This document shows positions 31,994 through 43,200 of a DNA stretch of 64,000 nucleotides, piece by piece. Under the pieces are notes generated by a model. That model worked only from the letters and a program-made list of their open reading frames with translations. It ran no database searches and was not told the DNA's origin. Origin of the DNA: Buxus sempervirens (lineage: Eukaryota > Streptophyta > Magnoliopsida > Buxales > Buxaceae); the NCBI GenBank assembly GCA_947561395.2, contig OX387187.1:37119829-37183828 (forward strand), in the 5' to 3' direction. The number at the start of each line of letters is the position of its first letter. The first letter of the stretch is position 1. A program made the translations under genes and the position numbers.

Positions 31994-34684
31994 TACATGC
32001 ACACATATAAGAGAGGGGGAGAAGGGACAGACAGACGTGTTTGTGTGTGTGCCTGTGAAAGAGAGAGAGCTTTTTCTTGTGTATTAGTATTTTAAAGGTC
32101 TCAGCAACTTTCAATGAACTTTTGAGAACGTCACGTGAAATACAGCTAATTCCCAAAATTTAGTCATAGGGCTCAACAGACAGTTCATATTTGAGAACAT
32201 AAGTTGTCTTAAGGCAATAATAATAAATTAATGCAGACTATCTTACCTTCAATTCAGCAAGTATTTCAGAAGTAGTCCTCCCAGATGCGCATATAAGGAA
32301 AACAATTCCAAACTTCTGCTTGTACCTAGCATTCCATTCATGTAATCCCTGAAAAGACAATGAGCTTAATTCTCAATTAGCTCCATCAAACATTTCTTTC
32401 CACAAGAAAGTTATCAAGTTTCAGTATGCACAAACTAGTTCATAAATAGGGCCACGATTCCTATAAATTTGAAACTGGAAGGAAAAGAGACTTAGCAGGG
32501 CCTATTATATAGGTCCTTTGACTATGCTTAGGTAGAGTGTCAACCAAGAAATTGGAGCCAGATGGGTCAGATGCAATTTCTGTAGGTTGCCCATTAAATC
32601 TATGTTGACTACCACCGAAGTTCCCTTGTCCCCAATAACATTTTGGCAGGCACAATCATCAGATGCTTGTCCAAATAAGTATTATAAATGATTGGCCAAA
32701 TGAACTAGCAATGGCCGTAGGTGTTTACGTTGTTAGCTTATAAAATATTTTCAATTTTCATTTCGTTAACTTTCTGTACACAAACCTGCAAGCTAGAATC
32801 AGTAGCAGTTGCCAATGCAGTTGATTGTTCTCCTTTGCTCCACCTATGGATCACCCACCACATCTTAGCTAATACCACAAATTTTAATCCCAACAGGATT
32901 GAAACATTCAAAAAGATACAATGTATCACAATTGATATATACAGTAGTCAGTGGGGAAAAGGAGGAAAACAAAAGAAGGGATATGGCAATAACAGAATTG
33001 ATGGCTCGATGCTCAATCAAAACTAGACGCAGAATATGACGAAAAATGTCAGATCCATTAATGATCAACCCAAAGGGCAGGCTAGTTGCACAGTGATAAC
33101 AACAAATTCACAAAACTTCCGTTCTCTCAAACATCAGAGGGTGACAATATTCAATCAAAAAAGTCTAATGCCTCTTTTCTTTTCATTTTATATTGGCATT
33201 CATTTCATCGTCGGGGGCCACATATGTATCATAGGTCACTTTTCAACTCAACCTTAATGATAACAAAAAGCTATTGTTGCCTCAATCACACAACCACAAA
33301 TTAAGTTTTCATTTCTTTACAAAGCCAAACAAATTGATATCAGCTCCACTGCAGGATGCTCCCACCACTGCGCAGGGTCTGGTAAAGAATTGATTCCAGC
33401 TTAGCGTCAAAAATCTATTCACTTCCATCTCATTCCATCTAATACCACACAGCTCTTGTACCAATTGTAACAAGCAGAAATTAATTGTTGCAGAAAAAAT
33501 CTATTAAGGAAGAAGAAGACAACCACTTAAAAGGATGGTCGTGCACCCTATGAGGTCCAAAGTGGGAGATTTTCTACCTAAATCTTCATTTTTTAAATTT
33601 TCATTTATGCTAATTTAACTCATAACTACAAAATATACAAAGAACCCTTATTAATCACGAGATAAAAGAAACAACTATACTTAATCCTAACCAACAAATA
33701 CTATTTCAAAAATAAATAAAAATATATTTTTTTGAAGAGTAAAATAAATAAAAATACATATTTCCTAATATATTCATAACAAATACATTCATGCTTCAAA
33801 GACCTTAAAGGTATTTAAAAAAAAGAGGGCTGATTTTATTCCTATCAAGAATCCCTAGAACTGCAAAATATCTTACTCGAAAGTGTAAAAATCTTTTTCA
33901 ATTTTTTTTTCTTTTGGGTGTAGAAAGACATTCCAAGAAAAATCAGACATCTGACTGCTTTCCTAGGTCACATATAGAAATTAATACGAAGAATACACAA
34001 TAAATTCATGAGCTCAATTTCAATGAAACCTCTCCCCTTTAATGCCCAAGCTCTGACAAACAGGAGATGGAAGAACATAAGTATACTTTACCAAAAATGT
34101 CGAATAGCAACGAAGACATATTGAGCCATTTCAACTCTGTCAAACAACGATCATAAATGTCGACTACTTCATATTATAGAAACCGAACCAAGACAGTAAA
34201 ACAAGAGAGTGAAACCCCAAATCGATCAAATCTCAGCAACGCAGGAACAGAAAAAGAAAAGCACAGAATCTGGAAATCCATATTTCGAACAAATATTCAA
34301 CCTTAACTCAAAATATCATCTAAAACCCTCCACCAGTTCGACTTAAGGAAAGGAATATGAAACTCAACTGTGCACTGTCTTCGCTTTTCTGATTAGCAGA
34401 GGACGAATCCCCGATCTGTGGATGAGCTGCGAAGGCTTCAAGCCAGCCATTAACATCAACCTGAGAAACCCATTAGATTTAGAAAGAATTAAATGGAGAG
34501 ATAGTCCTAACGAATATGGGAAGAACACAGTGATAGTAAGGCCCACCTTATTAAACCAAATGTCTCTTGCAGCTTCCACGGCCTCTTCCAAGCCGGAAAA
34601 AGGAGCGGTGCCGGCCATCTCGCCGGCGAATCTGGTGCTGCCGCAGCATGCCAGGAAATCCTTCTCTTGAAACACAGACTCCAT
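30474..34684 (-). CDS. TTL: Uric acid degradation bifunctional protein TTL (OHCU decarboxylase + 5-hydroxyisourate hydrolase)
   Basis: Converts 5-hydroxyisourate to OHCU and then to S-allantoin in the purine breakdown/ureide pathway, mainly in peroxisomes. Six coding exons give 334 residues (Arabidopsis TTL has 324): 34547-34684, 34369-34460, 32786-32843, 32247-32348, 31539-31695 and 30474-30931. All junctions are GT-AG and phases agree. Residues 1-180 are the OHCU decarboxylase domain with AAHPQIGD (catalytic His59) and FEIAAQEQMKITELRLAKLF. The transthyretin-like hydrolase domain starts with THVLDVARGGPA (His218) and ends in the diagnostic YRGS. RVSIIGAHV (185-193), at the start of exon 6, resembles the internal PTS2 of Arabidopsis TTL, which is removed there by alternative splicing. 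Exon-2 donor GTTGAG is weak but fits the frame. Parts of intron 5 and exon 5 are duplicated at 5.6-6.1 and 12.4-12.5 kb. Confidence 0.95.
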
Positions 34685-36232
34685 CACTCTGATGATGAAA
34701 AGCGACACCGTTCTGACTTCTGAACGCGAGTGACTAATGGGGAAATTAGTTTTAAGGGTTACTTTTTCAAAAAAATTCAATTCAGTCGTTAAAGATTTTG
34801 ATAATTGGAAACTAGTGATACTTTTTTAAAATAATTTAAAATTAGTGTCCGTTAATAAAAATTAACTTCCAAAAAAGCCTTTTGGTAATTAATTTTGTCC
34901 TTTGGTTTGTTACAACTTACAAGTAAGGTTTGCGAGTCTTTCAAAGCCATTTTTGGAAAAAGCTATTTATGAACAGTAAAATCACACTAAGCAGATTCAC
35001 AAGCCAGGTTAAGCCATGCAAAAGCTTAGTTATCTTTTCGTGAAATTGAATTATATCACTTCAGCCCTTTTTCTCTTTGGGAAGAATCTCATCTAAGATT
35101 AATGTGATAAGAACTTTTAAATGCTCTCTAGTAAGTATTATATGAATACTACACGCGAGTGTAAATTATTAATTAAGATATAGAAATCAATGTAAAAAGA
35201 AAAGAGAGGCTTTTCGGGTAACAAATGTTGATCGAGAGTTCCATTTATAAGAGTATGGATATGGATTAGATGCAGGTAAAGATATGTCCTTACGTAAAGC
35301 AAGTAGAGGCAAATTTGGAATCATTGAAGCGGTAGCTATCAAAGCAAGAAAAAAAAAGGGTCTGCTTTGTAAAGAAATGCGAAGAACAAAATAAAACTAG
35401 GACCGTAAACAAGTCAAGTTAAGGTGATCTTTGCCTACCTTACCTCAAATTCATAAATCTTTGAGCAAAGCTCAAGCTTGGCTTAAACTTGTTAAAAATT
35501 TTGAGCTCAAGCTATAATTACTTTTTTCAAGAGGGTTCAAGGTTGGCTCAGGGTTACAAAATTATATAGAGAGATATCTAAACATATTTTTTTAGGAAAC
35601 CCCTAAACAAAATCATGATATAGTAAAGAAACCCCGTCATCTGTGAATGAGTCACGCATGTATCTTTACCGAACTACGTAAATTGCTTGTCTTCATTTAA
35701 TTTGATTGCCTACCCTAGTTTTGCTGTTATTTCTCAATATAGATCCAAACATTTTTTTCTCCCTCTTTCCTCCGAATGCTCATTGGTTGCATGTAAAAAT
35801 CTTGCATAGATTCTCAGTATCCCAACGGAGCCATAATAGTTAAAAACTCAAAAATTTCTGTTAAGCCCTCTAGCTTTACTGCTCTCAGCTTTTAAGGGTT
35901 GGACCTCAAAACTCTTGATTGCTGATACTGTTTTATTCAAGTAACGAAATTATTCGATGAATCAACCAAACAAGACTATGATATATTCAGTTAAAATCAT
36001 CAAGCACAGACCTTAAACATTATAAAACTGGAGAGGATATTAAAATCTAATCTAAATCTTACCTTCAATTCTGAAGAAATAAAGAACAGTTGCACAAACA
36101 TTAAACTCTTCATGTTGGCCAAGAAATATCTGAGATTGGCTTAAATATATAACCCCAATCATCCAGAGTTACAACGAAAGCCAGCGCATATGAGTAAATC
36201 AAGAAAACATGAATCACAATAAGAAAACTGTA
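34685..36232. other. Gap between bL12m 3' end and TTL start
   Basis: This must hold the TTL promoter/leader and the bL12m 3' UTR. About 34,745-34,990 is another copy of the gatactttttt repeat family, so a repeat sits within 60-300 bp of the TTL start. 35,405-35,560 contains degenerate caagctcaagcttggct-like short repeats reminiscent of hAT subterminal DNA, without identified ends. No gene seen. Confidence 0.4.
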
Positions 36233-36877
36233 TCAGTCCATGACAACCTTTGCACCAACAGCCTTCATCTTCTCAATTATTTGTTCACCTTCCTCCTTTG
36301 AGACACCTTTCTTAATCACCGATGGCGTCTTCTCAACTAAATCCTTTGCTTCCTTGAGACCCAAATCGGTGAAACTTCTGACCTCCTTAATTATTTTGAT
36401 CTTTGAAGCTGCTTCATATGACTCTAACCTTAACTCAAAGACGGTCTTTTCAGGTTTCTTCTCCTCCTTTGCAGTTGCGGTCCCCTTCATTGCCATTCCA
36501 GCCAATCCAGAAGCACCTGGTTTCATGACTCCAACAGTTGGTGGCTCCTTCATACCTAGTTTCTTCATTAAAATTGATGAAAGCTCAGCAACTTCAACCA
36601 ATGTGAGACCCGAGACTTCATCAACAAGCCTGAAAACTCGATCAGTTGGAGGACTACGGTGCTCTGTTGGATCGAAATTCTCCGGGTCATAATCAGTAGG
36701 AAGTCTTCTTTGATCAATCATTTCTAGTTCTTCTTCTTCTTCCTCCTTCGCAGGGACAGCGAAGTTTCGACAATTCCAATTCAACTTAATTGGGCTTACT
36801 GCCATCGAAGAACAAAATCTGGATTTCCAAGAAACTCCATTTTGCAAACAACTCCGTAATCTCAAAATCAAAGCCAT
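36233..36877 (-). CDS. bL12m: Mitochondrial large-subunit ribosomal protein bL12m (L7/L12)
   Basis: Component of the mitoribosome stalk that recruits translation factors. A single-exon frame of 214 residues. Residues 1-40 are Arg/Ser-rich without acidic residues (MALILRLRSCLQNGVSWKSR), a mitochondrial presequence. An acidic plant-specific segment follows, then the dimerisation region (VDEVSGLTLVEVAELSSILM, 86-105), a Gly/Ala hinge (about 115-135) and the C-terminal L7/L12 domain (TVFELRLESY..., 145-214), with KIKIIKEVRSFTDLGLKEAK as the conserved factor-binding core. The start is the first ATG in frame; seven codons upstream are open from a GTG, which is not a plant start. The lack of coding introns is usual for this gene family. 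Confidence 0.94.
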   Translation of the reverse strand: MALILRLRSCLQNGVSWKSRFCSSMAVSPIKLNWNCRNFAVPAKEEEEEELEMIDQRRLPTDYDPENFDPTEHRSPPTDRVFRLVDEVSGLTLVEVAELSSILMKKLGMKEPPTVGVMKPGASGLAGMAMKGTATAKEEKKPEKTVFELRLESYEAASKIKIIKEVRSFTDLGLKEAKDLVEKTPSVIKKGVSKEEGEQIIEKMKAVGAKVVMD

Positions 36878-39060
36878 TTTCAGTTCTTTGAGGGCCACCT
36901 TAAATCAATGAAGAACTAAAAGGGGTTCTCACCAACTAAAATCGAAAAGAATGTAGGTTCTTCAAAGTTTAACGAGGGAGTATAAGTACAACCAGGAAGA
37001 AGCATAAGAAAAACTGTTTTGTTTTGTGAGGTGGTGTTCAGTTTAGTTTAAAGGAGTTGGTTTTTCTCTTCCACATCACTCCTAAGCAGGTTTCTAAACA
37101 GGTAAGCTTTGGTGCACCATCTCAGATTCCATGGTTCTACGGCAACATCAAAGTACTTCTGCACCTTCCTCTCAATGATGCAACCTACATTGGAAAAAAA
37201 ATTCAAAAAATAAGAACAAAATAAATAAATTGGAAAAACAAACCTAAAATCATAGTGAAGAAAAATAGAATATAAAGTTCCCTAGCTTATTTCAAAATCT
37301 AGACAAATTATCATAAAATAATCAACCCAAGAAATACAAAAAACAGTATGAAATTACAACTGATTCAAGGAATAGAGAAACAAATAACAACCATAAAACT
37401 GAAACGACAAAAAAAACAACTTTTGGGACCACAATGCTAAACCAGGTTATTTGCCATTGAAAGCAGCACTCTCTAGAATAGATGTAAATTCAAGAACGAC
37501 TTAAAGCAATGCCATGACAAAACTTTTCGTTTGAAAGGATGAAACTAAATACAGCTAAATAAAAGATTACAGAAGAAAACGGAGCTAATTGAAATCAAAA
37601 CACTTCTCTATATAAAGGGCTTTCATAAGATTCATAACCCACAAATGTCAATGCCACAAATGCCCTCAAAACATTATATGTATACAAATTCATGATAGTA
37701 TGCAACAAGAAGGAAATGTTCAGACAACTTGTCTCAAACAATCCATTGCCTTTGACAAAGAAGAACTAAATCTGGACTATTCGTTCTACCTTATGTATGA
37801 TGAAACTCACTTCTTTGCTTTTGTTGGAGACATACTAAAATCAGTTTTCTTAATAAATTATCCGAGACAACTAAATAGACATTCATAAATACTTCAAAAT
37901 TTTGTTCATTACGAAATAAAAATAGTATTCAAAAGAATTATTTGAAATCATTCGACATACAAAGAACGTTAGTTTCATCCATCCTCTATTTAGCAGATTT
38001 AATGAACTGATAGAGCAAAATACACAGAATAGTACACCTACGATTCTTAACTTGCTTCATTGAATGATATCAACCAACCTAGCTCTAAACGTAAAAGGTT
38101 CATGGATGGAGTGATAAGGATGAAATGTTCCATAAATTTTTTTTAACTGAGAATTGTGAAAAACAGATTCATCTCCATGCTAACTGTGGTTTAAAGCCCT
38201 TAAGAAAAGAAAATCAACTAACTAAATCTAGAGGACCTCTTATGTAAATAATAGTGTAATATAGCTGCACAAGGAATAAATTATTCGATCTTCTAAAGGG
38301 GCCAAACCCAAATTAAAAGCAAGTATTTAGCAATAAATTGGAAGAACAGCGATACCTTGATTTGGAAAATAAAATCTTTGCACTAAAAAATGAGTCCTAT
38401 AGATTGACAAACAAAAGATCACTTGAAAATAAAACAGACCGGAATTAAAAGCTAAGTTGAAAAAAAAAATAGGTAAACAAAACCAAAATAATCAGATTAG
38501 TTTTCGAGAAAGAAGAGGATACGGATGAAAGAGTGAACAAAAGATTCTAACGGCTACAGAAACTATATAAATAAACAGAAAGGAAAAATTGTACACCTCA
38601 AATAATTCGGATTTATTCGCAAAATCAGACAGTGGCTCTGGTAGGATATCTGATAACAAAATGCTTTGCGCATTAGTGACGAACAACCACGAAACCCACC
38701 ATCTGCCTCGCCGGAGATAGCTGCAATTGCACAGTAGACCAACAAAATCAAAACATGGGTTTATAGCCGATTAACAAATTTCAAATGATCGACGGAGCCC
38801 TGAGATAGTTCGCCGGATGTTAGAAGTCGGTCGAGGAGCTTCGCCGGAAACCAGAGTTCTTCAAAGTCGCCCGTGGTCGTAGGGCTCACGCGTACAGAAA
38901 GCGCTGGCTGCTAGAAAGAGATAAGAGAAGAGGAGAATAGAGGAGATAACTGTCGCGGGAGTCTCGATTTCTTCTCACCAAATCCTATTAGGGTTACAGT
39001 TCGGAGAGCTTTCAGAAGAACTGAGCAGCTCACACCCTCTCTTTCCGTCACTCGTTTCAT
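36878..39060 (-). promoter_or_regulatory. Leader/promoter region upstream of bL12m with probable 5'-UTR exons
   Basis: The GC-richer, CT-rich DNA at 38,750-39,050 resembles a promoter and first exon on the minus strand. Splice-like sites suggest exons ending near 38,600 (TTTGAG followed by GTGTAC) and starting at 37,184 (CCAATGTAG followed by GTTGCATC). Joined, they give a short open frame ending SLRGRCRSTLMLP with a stop at 37,137, but no upstream ATG was found. It could be 5' UTR of bL12m or part of a separate small transcript. The rest of 37,200-38,560 is AT-rich intron-like DNA. Confidence 0.35.
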
Positions 39061-40286
39061 TTTTGGGAAATTACGAAAAAAGTTACTTTTGGTCAGTATT
39101 TATAAAAACAGCCAACAAAAAACTTATTTCCAAAAAGTATCATTTTTTACAAAGATTTAAATTACAGATCACTTTTCAAAAATAATTAAAATATAAGATC
39201 ATTTACAAAATGAGATTTTTGATAAACAGTTTTTATAAATACAGGCAAAAAGGAAATTTGCTTTGTCATAGAATCATATGGGCAAAGTAACTTTTCAGAG
39301 GAGCCCAACTTTTCCACCAAAACGCTCTCAAAAAGTTTTCAAATGCTTGTTAACAAGGACTGCCTCATTCATGCAAGCCGGAATTTGGATACAATGGTCA
39401 TTAACTTAAATCTTCTCTTATTTAGTTATCCCTTCACTTGATACACCTTCTAACTTGATCTAAGTCACCTAGAAAATAAGTTAAATTTCTAATTAAAACT
39501 ATGGAAGTCTCTGCATCCATGTAGCAAGACCACATGTGAAAATATATAGTTCCTGCCTTAAGCGGTGGGATCATTTTCACAATTTTCCCTTGTGCTAGTT
39601 CCTTTCATGTTTTTCTTTTCTTTTTTTTTTTTTTTTTTGGCTCTTCTCATTTATTATATTTGCCCCTGATACCTGATGTTATATAATTAGATGGCATGCC
39701 CAAAACAATTGAAAATACATTCCCTGAAATAACACTAACCTCCATTGTTAAAGTTGTAAAATCAACAAAATCAATAATTTAAAATTCTTATCCCTCGTTA
39801 ATTTAATTTTTATTTAAAGTAGTGAAAATTTAAATGACCATGGTTTTTATATTGATTATTGCTATCTTTAAAACTAAGAAAAAAATTAATCAAAAATATC
39901 AAAATCTTTAAACTTTTTATACTTGAAGAAGAGTAAATTCATCAGTAGATTTTCTCAAAAAAATATATGACAACATATTAGATTCAAAATTAAACAGGAA
40001 GAGTGTACAATAGAGTTGATAGATAATACTTCATTTAAATACATTTCACTTCGATAATGCACATATATTTTTATCAGTAGATTTGCTCTGACAGTTGAAC
40101 ATATCATTTTAATTGACAAATTCACAGTCTACCCAACGATGGACTACAAATGTATCCCCATCAATAACATGCAGTGAGTAGCATTATTAAGGAGAGTTGG
40201 TCAAACTCCAATGCTGAAATTTCATCTTACAAGTTTTTGCGCCCTAAGTTCTGCATTACAAACTTCAGAACCATCTACAAGGATCT
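39061..40286. other. Intergenic gap between CHY1 and the bL12m leader
   Basis: 39,068-39,300 contains AT-rich repeat DNA with partly complementary ends (cagtatttataaaaacagcc / acagtttttataaatacagg), similar in style to 25,418-25,832. A poly-T tract lies at 39,619-39,639. The CHY1 3' UTR must lie at its right end. No gene seen. Confidence 0.4.
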
Positions 40287-43200
40287 TCAAAGCTTTGCCA
40301 TAGCAGTTGCAGGTAAGTTGGATCTGGCAGGGAGCTTTAAATCTTCCCACTCTTCATCGTCTACCTTGGAGAAGTACCGATCCACCATATCATTGCTGAT
40401 TTGCTCTAATTTAGATGGCTCCCACTGCAATAATCAAGAAACCAATATATAAACATAAAATCTTAGTCTATATTTCCACTGGGAATAAGGATCAAATAAT
40501 TCATGAAACAGGGGGAAATAAAAAAGAAAAGAACGGTCTTCAACCTTTGGTTTTGGAGTTCCGAGATCACTCTGAACTCCAAAATTCAAAATTCAAGTTG
40601 ACTGGGAATAAGGATCAAATAATCCATGAAACGGGGGGAAATAAAAAAGAAAAGAACAGTCTTCAACCTTTGGGTTTTTGTCCTTGTCCAACAAGATAGC
40701 CCTGCAACCCTGCATTTTGAATTTTGGAGTTCAGAATGATCTCGGAGATGTAGGATTTTCAAAAAGTAGTTGCTAATGAGTTTGATCCAGAAACCTCAAA
40801 GAAATCGTTGCTGACTTCTCTTCGCATGACATGGCAGCACACTCTGTATTCCCGGACAAGACACTGGCCTACACCTTGCAATCTTCCTTCTCTGATCTGG
40901 CATTGTACAACCCCCAATGATTTATACAGTATGAGTGCAAAAACTTCAAAAGCTATTTAATCATTTAATTGTTGATCTAAGACCCAGACTTATAAATAAA
41001 TAAATAAGTAAATCAATACTCAGTTCCTTAATGTTTCAAGACAATTAAATGCTTAGACTTTATATTGCCATAAAGAGGGGAGAGGAGAGGATGTGGAGGT
41101 TTGATTAAATATCAGATGAAAAATCAGTGTTTAATAGGTGAACGATGAAAAATTAGGAATGGAAAACTATTAATTTCCCCATAATGCTTAAAGTTAGAAG
41201 TCCAGTTCTATAAGGCTATAGGAGATCAAATCAAATGCTAAAAGCAATTATATAATATGCTGCCTGGTTTTATAGGTAATGTTAAGAATCCATGGATTTG
41301 GAAATGGACATGTTTCACTTTCTTCCACTACAAGATGCAGTGCATGAATTCATTAAAAAGAAAATTTTCATTACTTAGTCAACAGAAACTATCATTCGTA
41401 CCTTTTTAAGTACACCTTTGAGTCTATGTCAGATTCTTTCACATGGTCAAAGCTAATGATCTAACTGATAGATTAGCAAAATCATAATTAGCAGAGAATC
41501 CAGTTTTGGGAGGAACTTTTATTAGTAGTACTTTGTTTAGCTCTTCTTTGATTTCTTTTTCGTTCCACAGTGGACTGATAGAATTCAAGATATTTCTACC
41601 GGGCTACGTTCAGTCTGCCACAATTTGAGGGAAAGGAAACTTTAGTTCAACTTTTTATCATCTTCCGGGAGTTCATAAGAGATGGAATTGTTATTTAGGT
41701 CATGTCTTTCAAAATGTCTGAATTTTCTGTCAAAACACCAGAAGAATCTTCCCTTCAAAAGAACAGGGGAAAACTTTGAAAAGAAAGTATACTTAGCCTC
41801 TGTGGCCTAAGCAAGCACAGCTTCAGGAAAAGGAGAGAGAGACAAGGCCACATAGGTAGCGAAAATCTTGCTATGCACTAGTTGCCATCCCCATCCGGAT
41901 TGGAAACGGACTGTGAATCAAGTACTTTATGGCTCTTCTGGTCTAGCAAAGAAACCCAAATGACAGGCCTATAAATTTGAGATTCAGAAGTTTATTAGAA
42001 AAATTGAATATGGAAAATCAAATGAAAAAGTGGCCCTGAAGCAGCAGATATACAAAGACTCAATTTGAAAAACGGGTTTTTTGAAATCAGCAGGAACATG
42101 AAAGATGGCTTTTACAACCACAACATTTTGTTTAGCAACACTACAGTCATCAAATGAATTCAAAAAGCTACTCACATAGTTATAATACAAAAAAATATGT
42201 GCATATATTTATCTATATTCATATTAATATATTTATTTATATAATATAGCCTCTCATTGATGATGAACGCAACCCCACACCCACACCCACCACCCCCCCA
42301 CAAACCCACCCACAAAAACAAAAACACACACACACACCCACCCACCTTGCTCTCTCTGTCACTCCTCTCTTTTCCCTCCCTCCCCCTCCTTTCTATTTTT
42401 TTTCTTGAAACAAGAAGCAGGGAGGCAACTGGGTATTCAGGTTTGCCACCTCCCTGCCCTCTCTCTCCTTCTTTTTTGTTTCTCAAGGAACAGAAACCGC
42501 GACTCCTCCATTTTTTACATATACTTTTCTCTCACAAATCCCACACGAAGCACACAATGTGCCGTGTAGAATCCAACCATTTTGATAGCATGAAGATCGT
42601 GCTGTTGATACAGTCCCGTTTGGACCGGCACAAGGTGAAATTTCGCCTGTTCTGATCAAAAGAATAAGGTTTTTAAACCTTAATGAAATCCGGTGAATTC
42701 TGTTTTAGAATCCACCAAAACTGGTGAAATTTTGCCAGCATGAGTGAAATTCACCGGGATGCAATACCTTGGCGATGTCCTAGGAGAAAGGGATGATAAA
42801 GGATTTCCACTGGGATAGAGAGGAGGGAAAGATAGAAAGGCATAAGGAAGCTATAATTGCCTATATATGAGCAAGATAGCTGAGATGATTAAAAAGATGA
42901 CATTGCGTATCTTCTTGATTGTGCAACTAAGGTAGACCAAGACATGTATCAAGAGAGATGATGTGCCTGTATGTAGTTTGAGTTTGAGAGGACAAAACAA
43001 GTGAAATATTTGGATGAAGAGAAAAGAGATATCAAAAGTATGTTAACAACTTGAGGCCCATAATGAGGATTTTCAAGTAAACAATTATGTGTGATGGTTA
43101 AACAGGACCTAATACACTCTTCCATCTTCATTACAGGTTGAATAGTGTAATTTACAAATGAGCTATGTTCTTGAAGTCAGTAAATGCATTTAATAAGATA

